This document shows positions 32,318 through 39,818 of a DNA stretch of 64,000 nt, piece after piece. The DNA lies in NCBI GenBank assembly GCA_024234505.1, contig JACKOD010000003.1:489501-553500 (forward strand), given 5' to 3'. A program made the position numbers and the translations under genes. The notes below the pieces were generated by a model. It saw only the letters and a list, made by a program, of their open reading frames with translations, had not been told where the DNA came from and ran no database searches. This DNA comes from Hahellaceae bacterium (lineage in GTDB: Bacteria; Pseudomonadota; Gammaproteobacteria; Pseudomonadales; Oleiphilaceae). The first letter of the stretch is position 1. Every line of letters starts with the position of its first letter.

Positions 32318-33391
32318 TTATCCGGAAGTCGTTTCAGAGACGGTAGATGTTCGTTCGACCTCGTACGCCTTTGCCCGGGTGGATTCTGAATTCATCATCG
32401 TTATCGCCTTTTTTAATAGCTCGATGTCCGCGCCGGGTCGGTGTGCTTCTTCACTAAACAGGCGACGAAATTTTCGTCCTCCGGGCTGGCCATGAAACAG
32501 ACCTAAAATGTGTCTCGTCATATGACCAAGATAGGTGCCCCTGAGTAGTTCTTTTTCCACGTAGGGGATCATCGCTTCTAACACTTCAATTCGACTCAGT
32601 TCATTGGTAGTTTCACCATAGAGTCGATTATCTACCTCGCTGAGCAGCCAGGGGTTGTGATAGGCTTCACGGCCAATCATGGTGCCATCCAGGTGCGCCA
32701 GATGAGATTTGCAGGCATCGATAGACGTAATGCCACCATTAATAACAATTTCCAGCTCGGGAAAGTCCCGCTTCAGTCTATAGACGGTTTCATATTCCAG
32801 GGGGGGGATTTCACGGTTTTGCTTGGGACTTAAACCTTGAAGCAAGGCGATACGGGCATGAACGATGAATGTCTTGCAACCCGCATCGGCGACCCTGTTA
32901 ACAAAGTTGTACAAATGCTCGTAACTTGTTAATTCGTCAATACCAATACGGTGTTTGACGGTAACGGGAATGGCAACGGCATTCTGCATCGAGGAGATGC
33001 ACTCTGCAACGAGATCCGGGTGTGCCATCAAGCAAGCCCCGATCATATTGTTTTGCACCCGGTCGCTAGGGCAACCAACGTTCAGATTGATTTCGCGGTA
33101 GCCCGAATCTTCGGCCATTACTGCGCACGTTGCCAGTGCGCGAGGATCGCTTCCGCCCAATTGAATTGCCAAGGGCTGTTCATCTCGATGGTATTCCAGA
33201 AAGCGGGCACGATCGCCATGGATAAGGGCTCCCGTGGTAATCATTTCGGTATAGAGCAACGCTTTGCGGCTTATAAGTCGCGCAAAAAATCGGTAGTGGC
33301 GATCGGTCCAGTCCATCATCGGCGCGACGCAGAAACGTCGATGTCCGCCGTGTGCGGGCAATTCAATATTTGTATTAGGTGATAACAACAT
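32318..33391 (-). CDS. dusA: tRNA-dihydrouridine synthase A
   Basis: 357 residues. An FMN barrel beginning FCVAPMMDWTDRHYRFFARL, catalytic Cys107 in NLNVGCPSDRVQ, and the flavin-binding ending with GGRKFRRLFSEE. The MDWTDRHYR and NVGCPSDRVQ signatures separate DusA from DusB and DusC. It makes dihydrouridine at positions 20/20a of tRNA. The N-terminus has a short extra segment (LSPNTNIELPAHGGHR) before the barrel. Confidence 0.94.
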   Translation of the reverse strand: MLLSPNTNIELPAHGGHRRFCVAPMMDWTDRHYRFFARLISRKALLYTEMITTGALIHGDRARFLEYHRDEQPLAIQLGGSDPRALATCAVMAEDSGYREINLNVGCPSDRVQNNMIGACLMAHPDLVAECISSMQNAVAIPVTVKHRIGIDELTSYEHLYNFVNRVADAGCKTFIVHARIALLQGLSPKQNREIPPLEYETVYRLKRDFPELEIVINGGITSIDACKSHLAHLDGTMIGREAYHNPWLLSEVDNRLYGETTNELSRIEVLEAMIPYVEKELLRGTYLGHMTRHILGLFHGQPGGRKFRRLFSEEAHRPGADIELLKKAITMMNSESTRAKAYEVERTSTVSETTSG

Positions 33392-33472
33392 CGGCTCTTC
33401 TGACTATTAACGCTGAACGGCTATTCTAACTCAGACCTCAGCGATTACCTAAACCCGAGACGCTATCTTGCA

Positions 33473-34807
33473 TCAGGCAATCAATAACCATACCAGTAGC
33501 GTAATCAGCACGGCGGAGATCAGATTCAAGATGAGTCCGACCTTCATCATCTGTTTCTGGGGAATAAATCCGGATCCAAAGACAATCGCATTAGGAGGGG
33601 TTGCCACTGGTAGCATAAATGCACAGGATGCCGCGAGGGCGATGGTAATGGCAACTAACTCCTGACTAATGCCCAGTAATCCTGCCATGCTGATGAAAGT
33701 GGGGACCAGCAATGCTGTCAGGGCGGTGTTACTGGACACCTCGGTAAGAAAAATGACAAATAGTACCAAAGTGAAAAGTAGGGCCACCAAGCCTACGCCA
33801 TCCACCCACTGTATGAGTTGCGTGGCAAGCCAGGCATTTGCTCCGCTTGTTTTTAAAATGGCACTTAGGGTCAGGCCGCCACCGAATAAAAGTAATACAC
33901 CCCAATCGGTGGTTTTTTCAATATCCTTCCAGCCTACACAGCCAGACAGATGTAATAGCAAGATGGCAAAAAGAGCCACCACGGTGTCAAAATCCTTTTG
34001 GATTCCGAGCGCTTTTCCAATGGGCTCTCCGCCAATCCATAGTGTGGCGGTCAGAGCAAAAATTGCCAGAACCAGCAGGCGAGGGGTATTCCATACAAAA
34101 TCCAGATCTTGTTCTGGGGGGGACAGTCCTTTGAGTTGTGGTTGAAATACTAAATAGAGGACGAGCCAGAGTACGGGTAACAATACTATTGTAATGGGCA
34201 GCCCTACCGCCAGCCAGTCTGAAAACGAATACTTAAGTGCCGAGGCCGCGATGGCATTGGGCGGACTGCCTACCAGCGTCGCAATCCCTCCAATGCTCGC
34301 TGAATAGCTTATGCCTAGCAACAGAAACCAGAAAATCCGTGGACGACTTTCATACGATATTCCCCCTAACATCCCTAGCGCAATCGGCAGCATCATGGCG
34401 GTAGTGGCTGTGTTGCTGATCCACATTGAGAGCAGGGCGGTGGTTGCAAACAGAAGAATGCAGGCGATACCTGTCTGCCCTCGCGCAATTTTAAGCACCT
34501 GGAGTGCGATATATTTATCCAACCCTTGCTTGTGTAACGCGGACGCCAGGGCAAAGCCGCCAAGAAAGAGAAATATGATGGGGTGCGCGAAGTTTGCTAA
34601 TGCTTCTTTTACAGATAGAACTTGCAAAAGTACTGCAAGAACAGGAATCAATAAAGCAGTGACAGACAGGTGTATGGCCTCAGTCATCCATAATAGAGCG
34701 GCGATAGTCAGAATCATCAGACCGGTTTGAGCTTCAGTAGTCGCGGCCGTTTGCTGAATAATTCCCCAGCAAGCCACCAAACTTAATAGAACCCAAAGTT
34801 TTTTCAT
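33473..34807 (-). CDS. DASS/SLC13-family sodium-coupled anion symporter
   Basis: 444 residues, about twelve hydrophobic segments. The two Ser-Asn-Thr motifs that form the sodium and substrate sites are clear: WISNTATTAMMLP in the first half and SSNTALTALLVP in the second. Family members import dicarboxylates, citrate or sulfate with Na+. The substrate cannot be decided here. A Na+-driven carrier suits a cell with a sodium pump, which is inference. The gene begins 37 bases after znuA on the same strand but probably has its own role. Confidence 0.9.
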   Translation of the reverse strand: MKKLWVLLSLVACWGIIQQTAATTEAQTGLMILTIAALLWMTEAIHLSVTALLIPVLAVLLQVLSVKEALANFAHPIIFLFLGGFALASALHKQGLDKYIALQVLKIARGQTGIACILLFATTALLSMWISNTATTAMMLPIALGMLGGISYESRPRIFWFLLLGISYSASIGGIATLVGSPPNAIAASALKYSFSDWLAVGLPITIVLLPVLWLVLYLVFQPQLKGLSPPEQDLDFVWNTPRLLVLAIFALTATLWIGGEPIGKALGIQKDFDTVVALFAILLLHLSGCVGWKDIEKTTDWGVLLLFGGGLTLSAILKTSGANAWLATQLIQWVDGVGLVALLFTLVLFVIFLTEVSSNTALTALLVPTFISMAGLLGISQELVAITIALAASCAFMLPVATPPNAIVFGSGFIPQKQMMKVGLILNLISAVLITLLVWLLIA

Positions 34808-34844
34808 TGCTGCTCCATTACAGGGTTAGATGCAGGCATTTGTT

Positions 34845-35828
34845 TTAGCGAAGGCAGTGGAGCAGGTCGTCAACCAGCATCTTCGAAAACTGGATATAGC
34901 CCCCTGTGGACACACTGACTTGGCTGGCCAAGGGATCAATTCTAGTCGATTTTGAGCCTGAGTTTTGCACTAATATGTCAGCGTAACGTGATGGTTGATT
35001 GCGCTCGGAAATAATGCACAGGCGATCACTTGTGAGTGCTGACTGCTCGAGTTCATGCAAGTGTTTAACGCCAGGCTTTTGTTCTGGTGTCATGCTGATT
35101 ATGTCCTGAATTTGCAGACCATAATGTTTGGCAAATCCGTCCAGAAGATTGTGCGCAGTAATCAGCTTGTATTGAGTCAACGGTTCAAGTGCGTGCATAT
35201 TTATTTGATCCTGAGCGATGACCTCAGCAGTAAAGCGCCGCAGATTCGAGTCATAGGTCTCTGCCCGAGCAGGAGACCATTGGCTTAATTTTGTGGTCAT
35301 GATATGCGCTATTTCGATGGCAAATTCGGGTTGTAGCCAAAGATGGATATCTTCTTTGTGCAAGTGTTCATGATCTGAGATGTGACTATTACTTTCTGTA
35401 GTATGTAGCTCACTATCAGGGTCGTTGTCGTCGCCATTAATTAGCGTTAAAACCGCAAAGTGTTTAGCGGAAGTTGCTTTAAGTACTTTAGGCAAAAAAC
35501 TCTCCATGGGTGGGCCGATCCAGAAAAACAGATCCGTGTCATTCAGCAGCGATATTTGAGAAGGTTTTAGTTGGTAGTGGTGCGGGTTTGCAGTGTCAGG
35601 CAAGAGTACTTGTATGTTTGCGTCATCACCAGTTATCGCCTTGGCAATCAGCGCAAGAGGTTTGATGGATACGGTGATGGTTGGCTCAGCCTGATTGGCT
35701 TGCGAGGCGCTTGAAATCAGCGCATTTGCATAGAGCAGCAAAACGGCCAACAAGCGTTGCAAGTAATTAAGGTGCCTGCTGATAAAGGTAACGCGTTTTG
35801 GCGAAGTGTTGAATGTCGGTCGTTGCAT
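34845..35828 (-). CDS. znuA: Zinc ABC transporter substrate-binding protein ZnuA
   Basis: 327 residues of the cluster 9 metal-binding family. After a long N-terminus with a hydrophobic export segment (about 24-45), the mature protein has VSIKPLALIAKAI, ligand His in the NPHHYQLKPSQ segment, a His/acid-rich loop near 141-162, and the later ligand in ITAHNLLDGF. ZnuA captures Zn2+ in the periplasm for ZnuBC. No znuB, znuC or zur gene is adjacent, so the permease must lie elsewhere. A perfect Zur box is found 38 bases upstream of the start. Confidence 0.92.
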   Translation of the reverse strand: MQRPTFNTSPKRVTFISRHLNYLQRLLAVLLLYANALISSASQANQAEPTITVSIKPLALIAKAITGDDANIQVLLPDTANPHHYQLKPSQISLLNDTDLFFWIGPPMESFLPKVLKATSAKHFAVLTLINGDDNDPDSELHTTESNSHISDHEHLHKEDIHLWLQPEFAIEIAHIMTTKLSQWSPARAETYDSNLRRFTAEVIAQDQINMHALEPLTQYKLITAHNLLDGFAKHYGLQIQDIISMTPEQKPGVKHLHELEQSALTSDRLCIISERNQPSRYADILVQNSGSKSTRIDPLASQVSVSTGGYIQFSKMLVDDLLHCLR

Positions 35829-35865
35829 GGAATAAGGGGAGCCTGGGTAGAGTATCGAATCGGAT

Positions 35866-35878
35866 GTTATAATATAAC
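35866..35878. promoter_or_regulatory. Zur box between znuA and the MBL-fold gene
   Basis: GTTATAATATAAC is a perfect 6+1+6 palindrome and matches the core of the Zur operator (GTTATAnTATAAC). It includes TATAAT on the plus strand and related hexamers on the minus strand, so bound Zur would block the divergent promoters; repression of znuA under zinc sufficiency is the natural reading. Confidence 0.8.
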
Positions 35879-35986
35879 ACTATGAGGGGCGGTCGTTAAG
35901 CTGATATTCATGTCAAATTGACGGTTCTATTGTCTGGCTGTCCTGATAAACTAACCGGATCAAGGCCTATAAAAGGGGATACTCCA

Positions 35987-36631
35987 TTGTTGAAGTTTAA
36001 AATTGTGACTGTGACACCCTTCGTACAAAATTGCTCGGTCATCTGGTGCGATCAAACCAATGAGGCTGCGGTGGTTGATCCGGGAGGGGATCTTTTTCGT
36101 ATTGAGCAAGTGTTGGAACAAGAAGGCTTGCAAGTAAAGAAAGTGCTTTTAACGCACGCACACATTGATCACGCAGGTGCAACGGCAGAGCTTGCAGAAA
36201 AATACAATTGCCCAATAGAGGGGCCGCATATAGAGGACAAGTTTTGGATAGATTCTTTGCCTCAGCAAAGTCAGATGTTCGGATTTCCGGCTGTTAACAC
36301 CTTTACGCCGACGCGCTGGCTACAGCAGGGCGATAAGGTCGAGGTAGGTCAGCAAGTGCTTGAAGTGCTCCATTGCCCCGGACATACGCCAGGGCATGTC
36401 GTGTTCTATTCACCGCTTTCAAAGCTGGCGCTGGTGGGGGATGTTCTTTTTCAGGGCTCAATCGGGCGTACGGATTTTCCAAAGGGAGATCACCCTACAT
36501 TGATTGCCTCAATAAAAGAGCGCTTGTGGCCTCTTGGGGGGGATGTTGCCTTTGTTCCCGGCCACGGGCCCATGTCTACTTTTGGCGAGGAAAGAAAACA
36601 TAATCCGTTTGTTGCGGACCATCTTGGCTAA
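35987..36631 (+). CDS. MBL-fold metallohydrolase (glyoxalase II-like)
   Basis: 214 residues. The metal motif is THAHIDHAG (His57, His59, Asp61, His62), followed by HCPGHTPGHVVFY, GDVLFQGSIGRTDFP and the last ligand in VPGHGP. The start is set by AAGGGG at 35974-35979, eight bases before a TTG at 35987, giving MLKFKIVTVTPFVQNCSV, the usual family N-terminus; a TTG at 35918 would add residues the family lacks. Relatives include glyoxalase II-like and persulfide dioxygenase-like enzymes; the substrate is unassigned. It diverges from znuA across a Zur box, so zinc control of this zinc enzyme is possible. Confidence 0.85.
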   Translation: MLKFKIVTVTPFVQNCSVIWCDQTNEAAVVDPGGDLFRIEQVLEQEGLQVKKVLLTHAHIDHAGATAELAEKYNCPIEGPHIEDKFWIDSLPQQSQMFGFPAVNTFTPTRWLQQGDKVEVGQQVLEVLHCPGHTPGHVVFYSPLSKLALVGDVLFQGSIGRTDFPKGDHPTLIASIKERLWPLGGDVAFVPGHGPMSTFGEERKHNPFVADHLG

Positions 36632-36679
36632 CTTGCGCCTTTGCGCCCAGAGATGGCTATCGGGTAGCAATGTTTGCCG

Positions 36680-36685
36680 TATAAT
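36680..36685 (+). promoter_or_regulatory. Candidate gltX -10 element
   Basis: A consensus TATAAT at 36680-36685 lies 38 bases before the gltX ATG. No good -35 is seen at the right distance, so the promoter is only partly supported. Confidence 0.45.
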
Positions 36686-36723
36686 AGCCGCTGCTTCTTT
36701 TAACTGAACAGGAATACAGCTTC

Positions 36724-38223
36724 ATGACCGTGCGTACACGCATCGCTCCGTCGCCTACTGGCGATCCTCACGTTGGTACAGCCTATATTGCATTATTTAA
36801 CCTGTGCTTTGCGCGCCAGCATGGGGGAAAGTTCATCCTTCGTATTGAGGACACAGACCAAACAAGAAGTACTTCAGAATCGGAGCAGGATATTTTAAAT
36901 GCGTTACGCTGGCTAGGCCTGGAGTGGGACGAAGGACCTGATATCGGGGGGCCATATGCGCCTTATCGTCAAAGCGAGCGTAAAGAAATGTACCGCGGAT
37001 ATGCGGATACCTTGGTAGAAAAAGGGCATGCATTCTACTGTTTTCGAACACCGGAAGAGCTGGAGGTTATTCGTCAGGAGCGCGTAGCTGCAGGCTTAAA
37101 TCCGGGAATCAAAGGCGATCTGGAACTGCCTGCTGACGAAGTAGCCAAGCGGCTGAGTGCGGGAGATCCTTACGTTATTCGTATGAAAGTGCCTGATGAA
37201 GGCGTTTGTGTGATTAACGATATGCTACGCGGTACCATTGAAATCGAATGGAGTCAGGTTGATTGTCAGGTGCTTTTAAAATCTGACGGGATGCCAACGT
37301 ATCACTTGGCCAACGTTGTCGATGATCATTTGATGGCAATTACTCACGTGATTCGGGGTGAGGAGTGGATAAGTTCGGCACCCAAGCATCATTTGCTTTA
37401 CCAATATTTTGGATGGGAAATGCCCACGCTTTGCCACATGCCTTTGCTTCGTAATCCGGATAAAAGCAAGTTGAGCAAGCGGAAAAATCCGACCAGCATT
37501 AATTATTATGATCGTGCAGGCTATATGCCAGAAGCAGTTTTGAACTACCTGGGGCGCATGGGCTGGTCAATGCCTGACGAAAAAGAAAAGTTCTCGCTGG
37601 AAGAAATGATTGCCAATTTTGATCTTTCTCGCGTTTCGCTAGGTGGCCCTATTTTTGATGTTGAAAAGTTGGGTTGGTTGAACGGGCTTTGGATTCGTGA
37701 GAATTTGTCTGACGCTCAGTTTGCAGAACGTGTTCAGACATGGGCTTTTAATCATGCTTTTATTGCGCCTATGATCCCTCACATCAAAGGGCGTGTAAGT
37801 ACATTCAGTGATATTGCCCCTTTGGCTGGCTTTATGTTTTCTGGCATGCTGCCGTTGAGCAAGATGGATTTTGCCCATGCAAAGCTGGATGAAGATCAAG
37901 TGAAGCGGGTGCTGCAGTTCTCGCTCTGGAACCTTGAATCGCAAAGACAATGGACAAAAGAAATTATTTTTTCTGAGTTAAAGGCGTTATCCAAAATTAT
38001 GGGTATTAAAATAGGTGATTTTATGGCACCTATTTTTGTCGCCATGGCTGGAACGTCTAATTCCTGGTCGGTGGTAGACTCAATGGAAATGATTGGGCCT
38101 GATATGACTCGGGCGCGTTTGCGTCATGCCGTTTTGACCGTGCTTGAAGGCTTTTCGAAGAAAGAGACCAAGCGGGTTGAAAAGGAATATCAGGAAATCT
38201 GTAGTCAGCGCGCAGAGAGTTAA
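36724..38223 (+). CDS. gltX: Glutamyl-tRNA synthetase
   Basis: 499 residues. The class I signatures are PSPTGDPHVGTAY (HIGH-type) at residues 10-22 and KLSKRKN (KMSKS-type) near residue 248. The zinc-binding Cys pairs of the E. coli enzyme are not present (only YCFRT in the region), as in other zinc-free bacterial enzymes. It charges tRNA-Glu with glutamate. ACAGGAA precedes the ATG. Its own substrate, tRNA-Glu, is encoded about 175 bases downstream after tRNA-Ala. Confidence 0.97.
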   Translation: MTVRTRIAPSPTGDPHVGTAYIALFNLCFARQHGGKFILRIEDTDQTRSTSESEQDILNALRWLGLEWDEGPDIGGPYAPYRQSERKEMYRGYADTLVEKGHAFYCFRTPEELEVIRQERVAAGLNPGIKGDLELPADEVAKRLSAGDPYVIRMKVPDEGVCVINDMLRGTIEIEWSQVDCQVLLKSDGMPTYHLANVVDDHLMAITHVIRGEEWISSAPKHHLLYQYFGWEMPTLCHMPLLRNPDKSKLSKRKNPTSINYYDRAGYMPEAVLNYLGRMGWSMPDEKEKFSLEEMIANFDLSRVSLGGPIFDVEKLGWLNGLWIRENLSDAQFAERVQTWAFNHAFIAPMIPHIKGRVSTFSDIAPLAGFMFSGMLPLSKMDFAHAKLDEDQVKRVLQFSLWNLESQRQWTKEIIFSELKALSKIMGIKIGDFMAPIFVAMAGTSNSWSVVDSMEMIGPDMTRARLRHAVLTVLEGFSKKETKRVEKEYQEICSQRAES

Positions 38224-38265
38224 ATAGACTCGAATAGTCTTTATGTTTGTGTGCGTAAAAATTGC

Positions 38266-38294
38266 TTGACTCACGGCGGGGGCTTCTATAATAT
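38266..38294 (+). promoter_or_regulatory. Strong tRNA promoter with GC-rich discriminator
   Basis: TTGACT (38266-38271), then TATAAT (38287-38292) or, with the ideal 17-base spacer, TAATAT (38289-38294). The bases after the -10 are CGCCCCCG, a GC-rich discriminator typical of growth-rate and stringently controlled stable-RNA genes. Confidence 0.7.
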
Positions 38295-38313
38295 TCGCCC
38301 CCGTTGAAGCAGT

Positions 38314-38389
38314 GGGGCCATAGCTCAGCTGGGAGAGCGCAACGCTGGCAGCGTTGAGGTCAGGAGTTCGATCCTCCTTGGCTCCACCA
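38314..38389 (+). tRNA. tRNA-Ala (anticodon GGC)
   Basis: 76 nt with encoded CCA. Acceptor stem GGGGCCA / TGGCTCC (one G-T pair), anticodon stem CAACG / CGTTG with loop CTGGCAG giving anticodon GGC, T-arm with GTTCGATC, discriminator A. It is first of a tRNA pair. Confidence 0.96.
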
Positions 38390-38397
38390 ATTACAGC

Positions 38398-38473
38398 GTC
38401 CCCTTCGTCTAGAGGCCTAGGACACCGCCCTTTCACGGCGGTAACAGGGGTTCGAACCCCCTAGGGGACGCCA
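38398..38473 (+). tRNA. tRNA-Glu (anticodon TTC)
   Basis: 76 nt with encoded CCA. Acceptor stem GTCCCCT / AGGGGAC, anticodon stem CCGCC / GGCGG with loop CTTTCAC giving anticodon TTC, T-loop TTCGAAC, discriminator G. Eight bases separate it from tRNA-Ala, so both come from one transcript. Confidence 0.97.
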
Positions 38474-38492
38474 CTCTTCAACGCGAATTTAT

Positions 38493-38524
38493 AAGCCGGA
38501 TTGTGAAAGCAATTCGGCTTTTTT
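38493..38524 (+). terminator. Intrinsic terminator of the tRNA unit
   Basis: AAGCCGGATT (38493-38502) pairs with AATTCGGCTT (38511-38520) with one G-T pair, then a T-run, 20 bases after tRNA-Glu. Confidence 0.85.
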
Positions 38525-38606
38525 GCTTTTCGGTGCGAATTCAATATGAAGCGTTGCAGCCCGGTTTTGGGTGAATGCTATTCAGTTTTGAATGAAGGCC
38601 GTCTGC

Positions 38607-38674
38607 GTTCTCAGGAATAAGCCTGGTACGCTCTCAGGAATAAGCTTGGTATGTTCTAAGGAATAAGTCTTGCA
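38607..38674. repeat. Three tandem copies of a 23-bp repeat
   Basis: Units start at 38607, 38630 and 38653 and share the core TCTCAGGAATAAGC followed by CTGGTAC or a variant; the third is more divergent (CTAAGGAATAAGTCTTG). They lie between the tRNA terminator and the end of the minus-strand PTPS-like gene (stop at 38684). Confidence 0.75.
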
Positions 38675-38683
38675 CTGTGTGGG

Positions 38684-39532
38684 CTAGGCTTCTGCGATGG
38701 CGCCTTTTCCCACCCCTTCAAATGCTTTAACCTTGATTTTATTGGATGGCTGACCAGCTTTTATTTGCTCAGCTATATGTGTTGCAATCCATTCAACAGT
38801 TGAGTCCGTATTAATTAAATATACCGAACGAGAAGGTAAGCTGAGCTTGAATTCGCCTTGATTTGCGATGTAGGCGAAGCTGCAGTTCTCGTTGGGTGCG
38901 TTTTCGAGATCAATCAGATCTTCATGCGTACCAATATAGATATCTTTGAAAGTTGATGCCCATAGGTTTTCTAAGGTAGGGTCTCTTTGGTCGTTTATAT
39001 ATATTTCCAGTTTTGACCTGTGTCCATGGGCGATACGCTGACAATTGCCGTCGTGCTTTTTCAGCCCGTGACTGTAATGGTAGAACGCGCCATGAATGAT
39101 CTCGTCTCGTAAATTTATCGTCAGACCTTTTACATTTTTCGGCAGTTGCGTTATCAGTATTTTGCTTAAATAATCAATTACGCCGGCTTTCGTTACTTCG
39201 ATTCCATCAATCAGCGCCAAAGCCTGTGTTGGCGAAACGTGGAAAATCCTATGGTTTCCTGACAGCTTCGCGTCGATTCGGGTATTACTTGCATCGGTTT
39301 GAAGGGTTAGCTCCGGCATTCCCCTGGCAATCACCAGTTTGTGGTCCAATTCCTCATCAATAATGCGCTTGATTGTCTTTTTGACGTGACCGAAATCGAA
39401 CACCATGCCCTGAGCGTCAAGTTCGCCTAGCAACTCGATATCTACAATCCAGCTTTCCCCGAGTAGGCCGCGCTCTGCGTGCAGATAAGAGAAGTCCATC
39501 ACGGTGAGATTATCAACGAAAAGTTTGTTCAT
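38684..39532 (-). CDS. Tandem PTPS/QueD-like protein (6-pyruvoyl-tetrahydropterin synthase fold)
   Basis: 282 residues from the ATG at 39532. Two copies of the fold can be read. The first (1-100) has MDFSYLHAERGLLGESWIVD and GMVFDFGHVKKTIKRI followed by LDHKLVIA: it keeps the DF and DH parts of PTPS but has GESW where the zinc motif HGH should be. The second (about 150-282) has YHYSHGLKKHDGNCQRIAHG then HRSKLEIYI, with a Cys and HGH zinc motif. The fold is used in pterin and queuosine-precursor synthesis; the reaction is unknown here. Upstream starts to 39688 would add a non-conserved leader. Confidence 0.75.
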   Translation of the reverse strand: MNKLFVDNLTVMDFSYLHAERGLLGESWIVDIELLGELDAQGMVFDFGHVKKTIKRIIDEELDHKLVIARGMPELTLQTDASNTRIDAKLSGNHRIFHVSPTQALALIDGIEVTKAGVIDYLSKILITQLPKNVKGLTINLRDEIIHGAFYHYSHGLKKHDGNCQRIAHGHRSKLEIYINDQRDPTLENLWASTFKDIYIGTHEDLIDLENAPNENCSFAYIANQGEFKLSLPSRSVYLINTDSTVEWIATHIAEQIKAGQPSNKIKVKAFEGVGKGAIAEA

Positions 39533-39818
39533 AGGTGCGGGTATCGGATGTTGAGTGGGCGTATTAAGTTGATGAGGATTGGGGCATTGTAACAGAATAG
39601 TTATTGATAATCGCACACTCCTTTTTCTCTGGGTGTTAATGCTGAGGATGTTTCTATATTTGGTGCAGTCATCAGCGAAAGGCAGCATAGTGTGAAGGCA
39701 ATATTCTTTGGATGGTATAAGCTAAAAGAGGGCTTGTTTATTAGATGGTGAATGCATCAGATCATGAGAGTGGTATTTAAGTAACTGCAGGCCGTAGTTT
39801 GGGTTCCAAAGGTAGCGA

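Noticed and set aside
38607..38674. CRISPR array
   Set aside because: Repeats are directly adjacent with no spacers, diverge quickly, and no cas gene is present.
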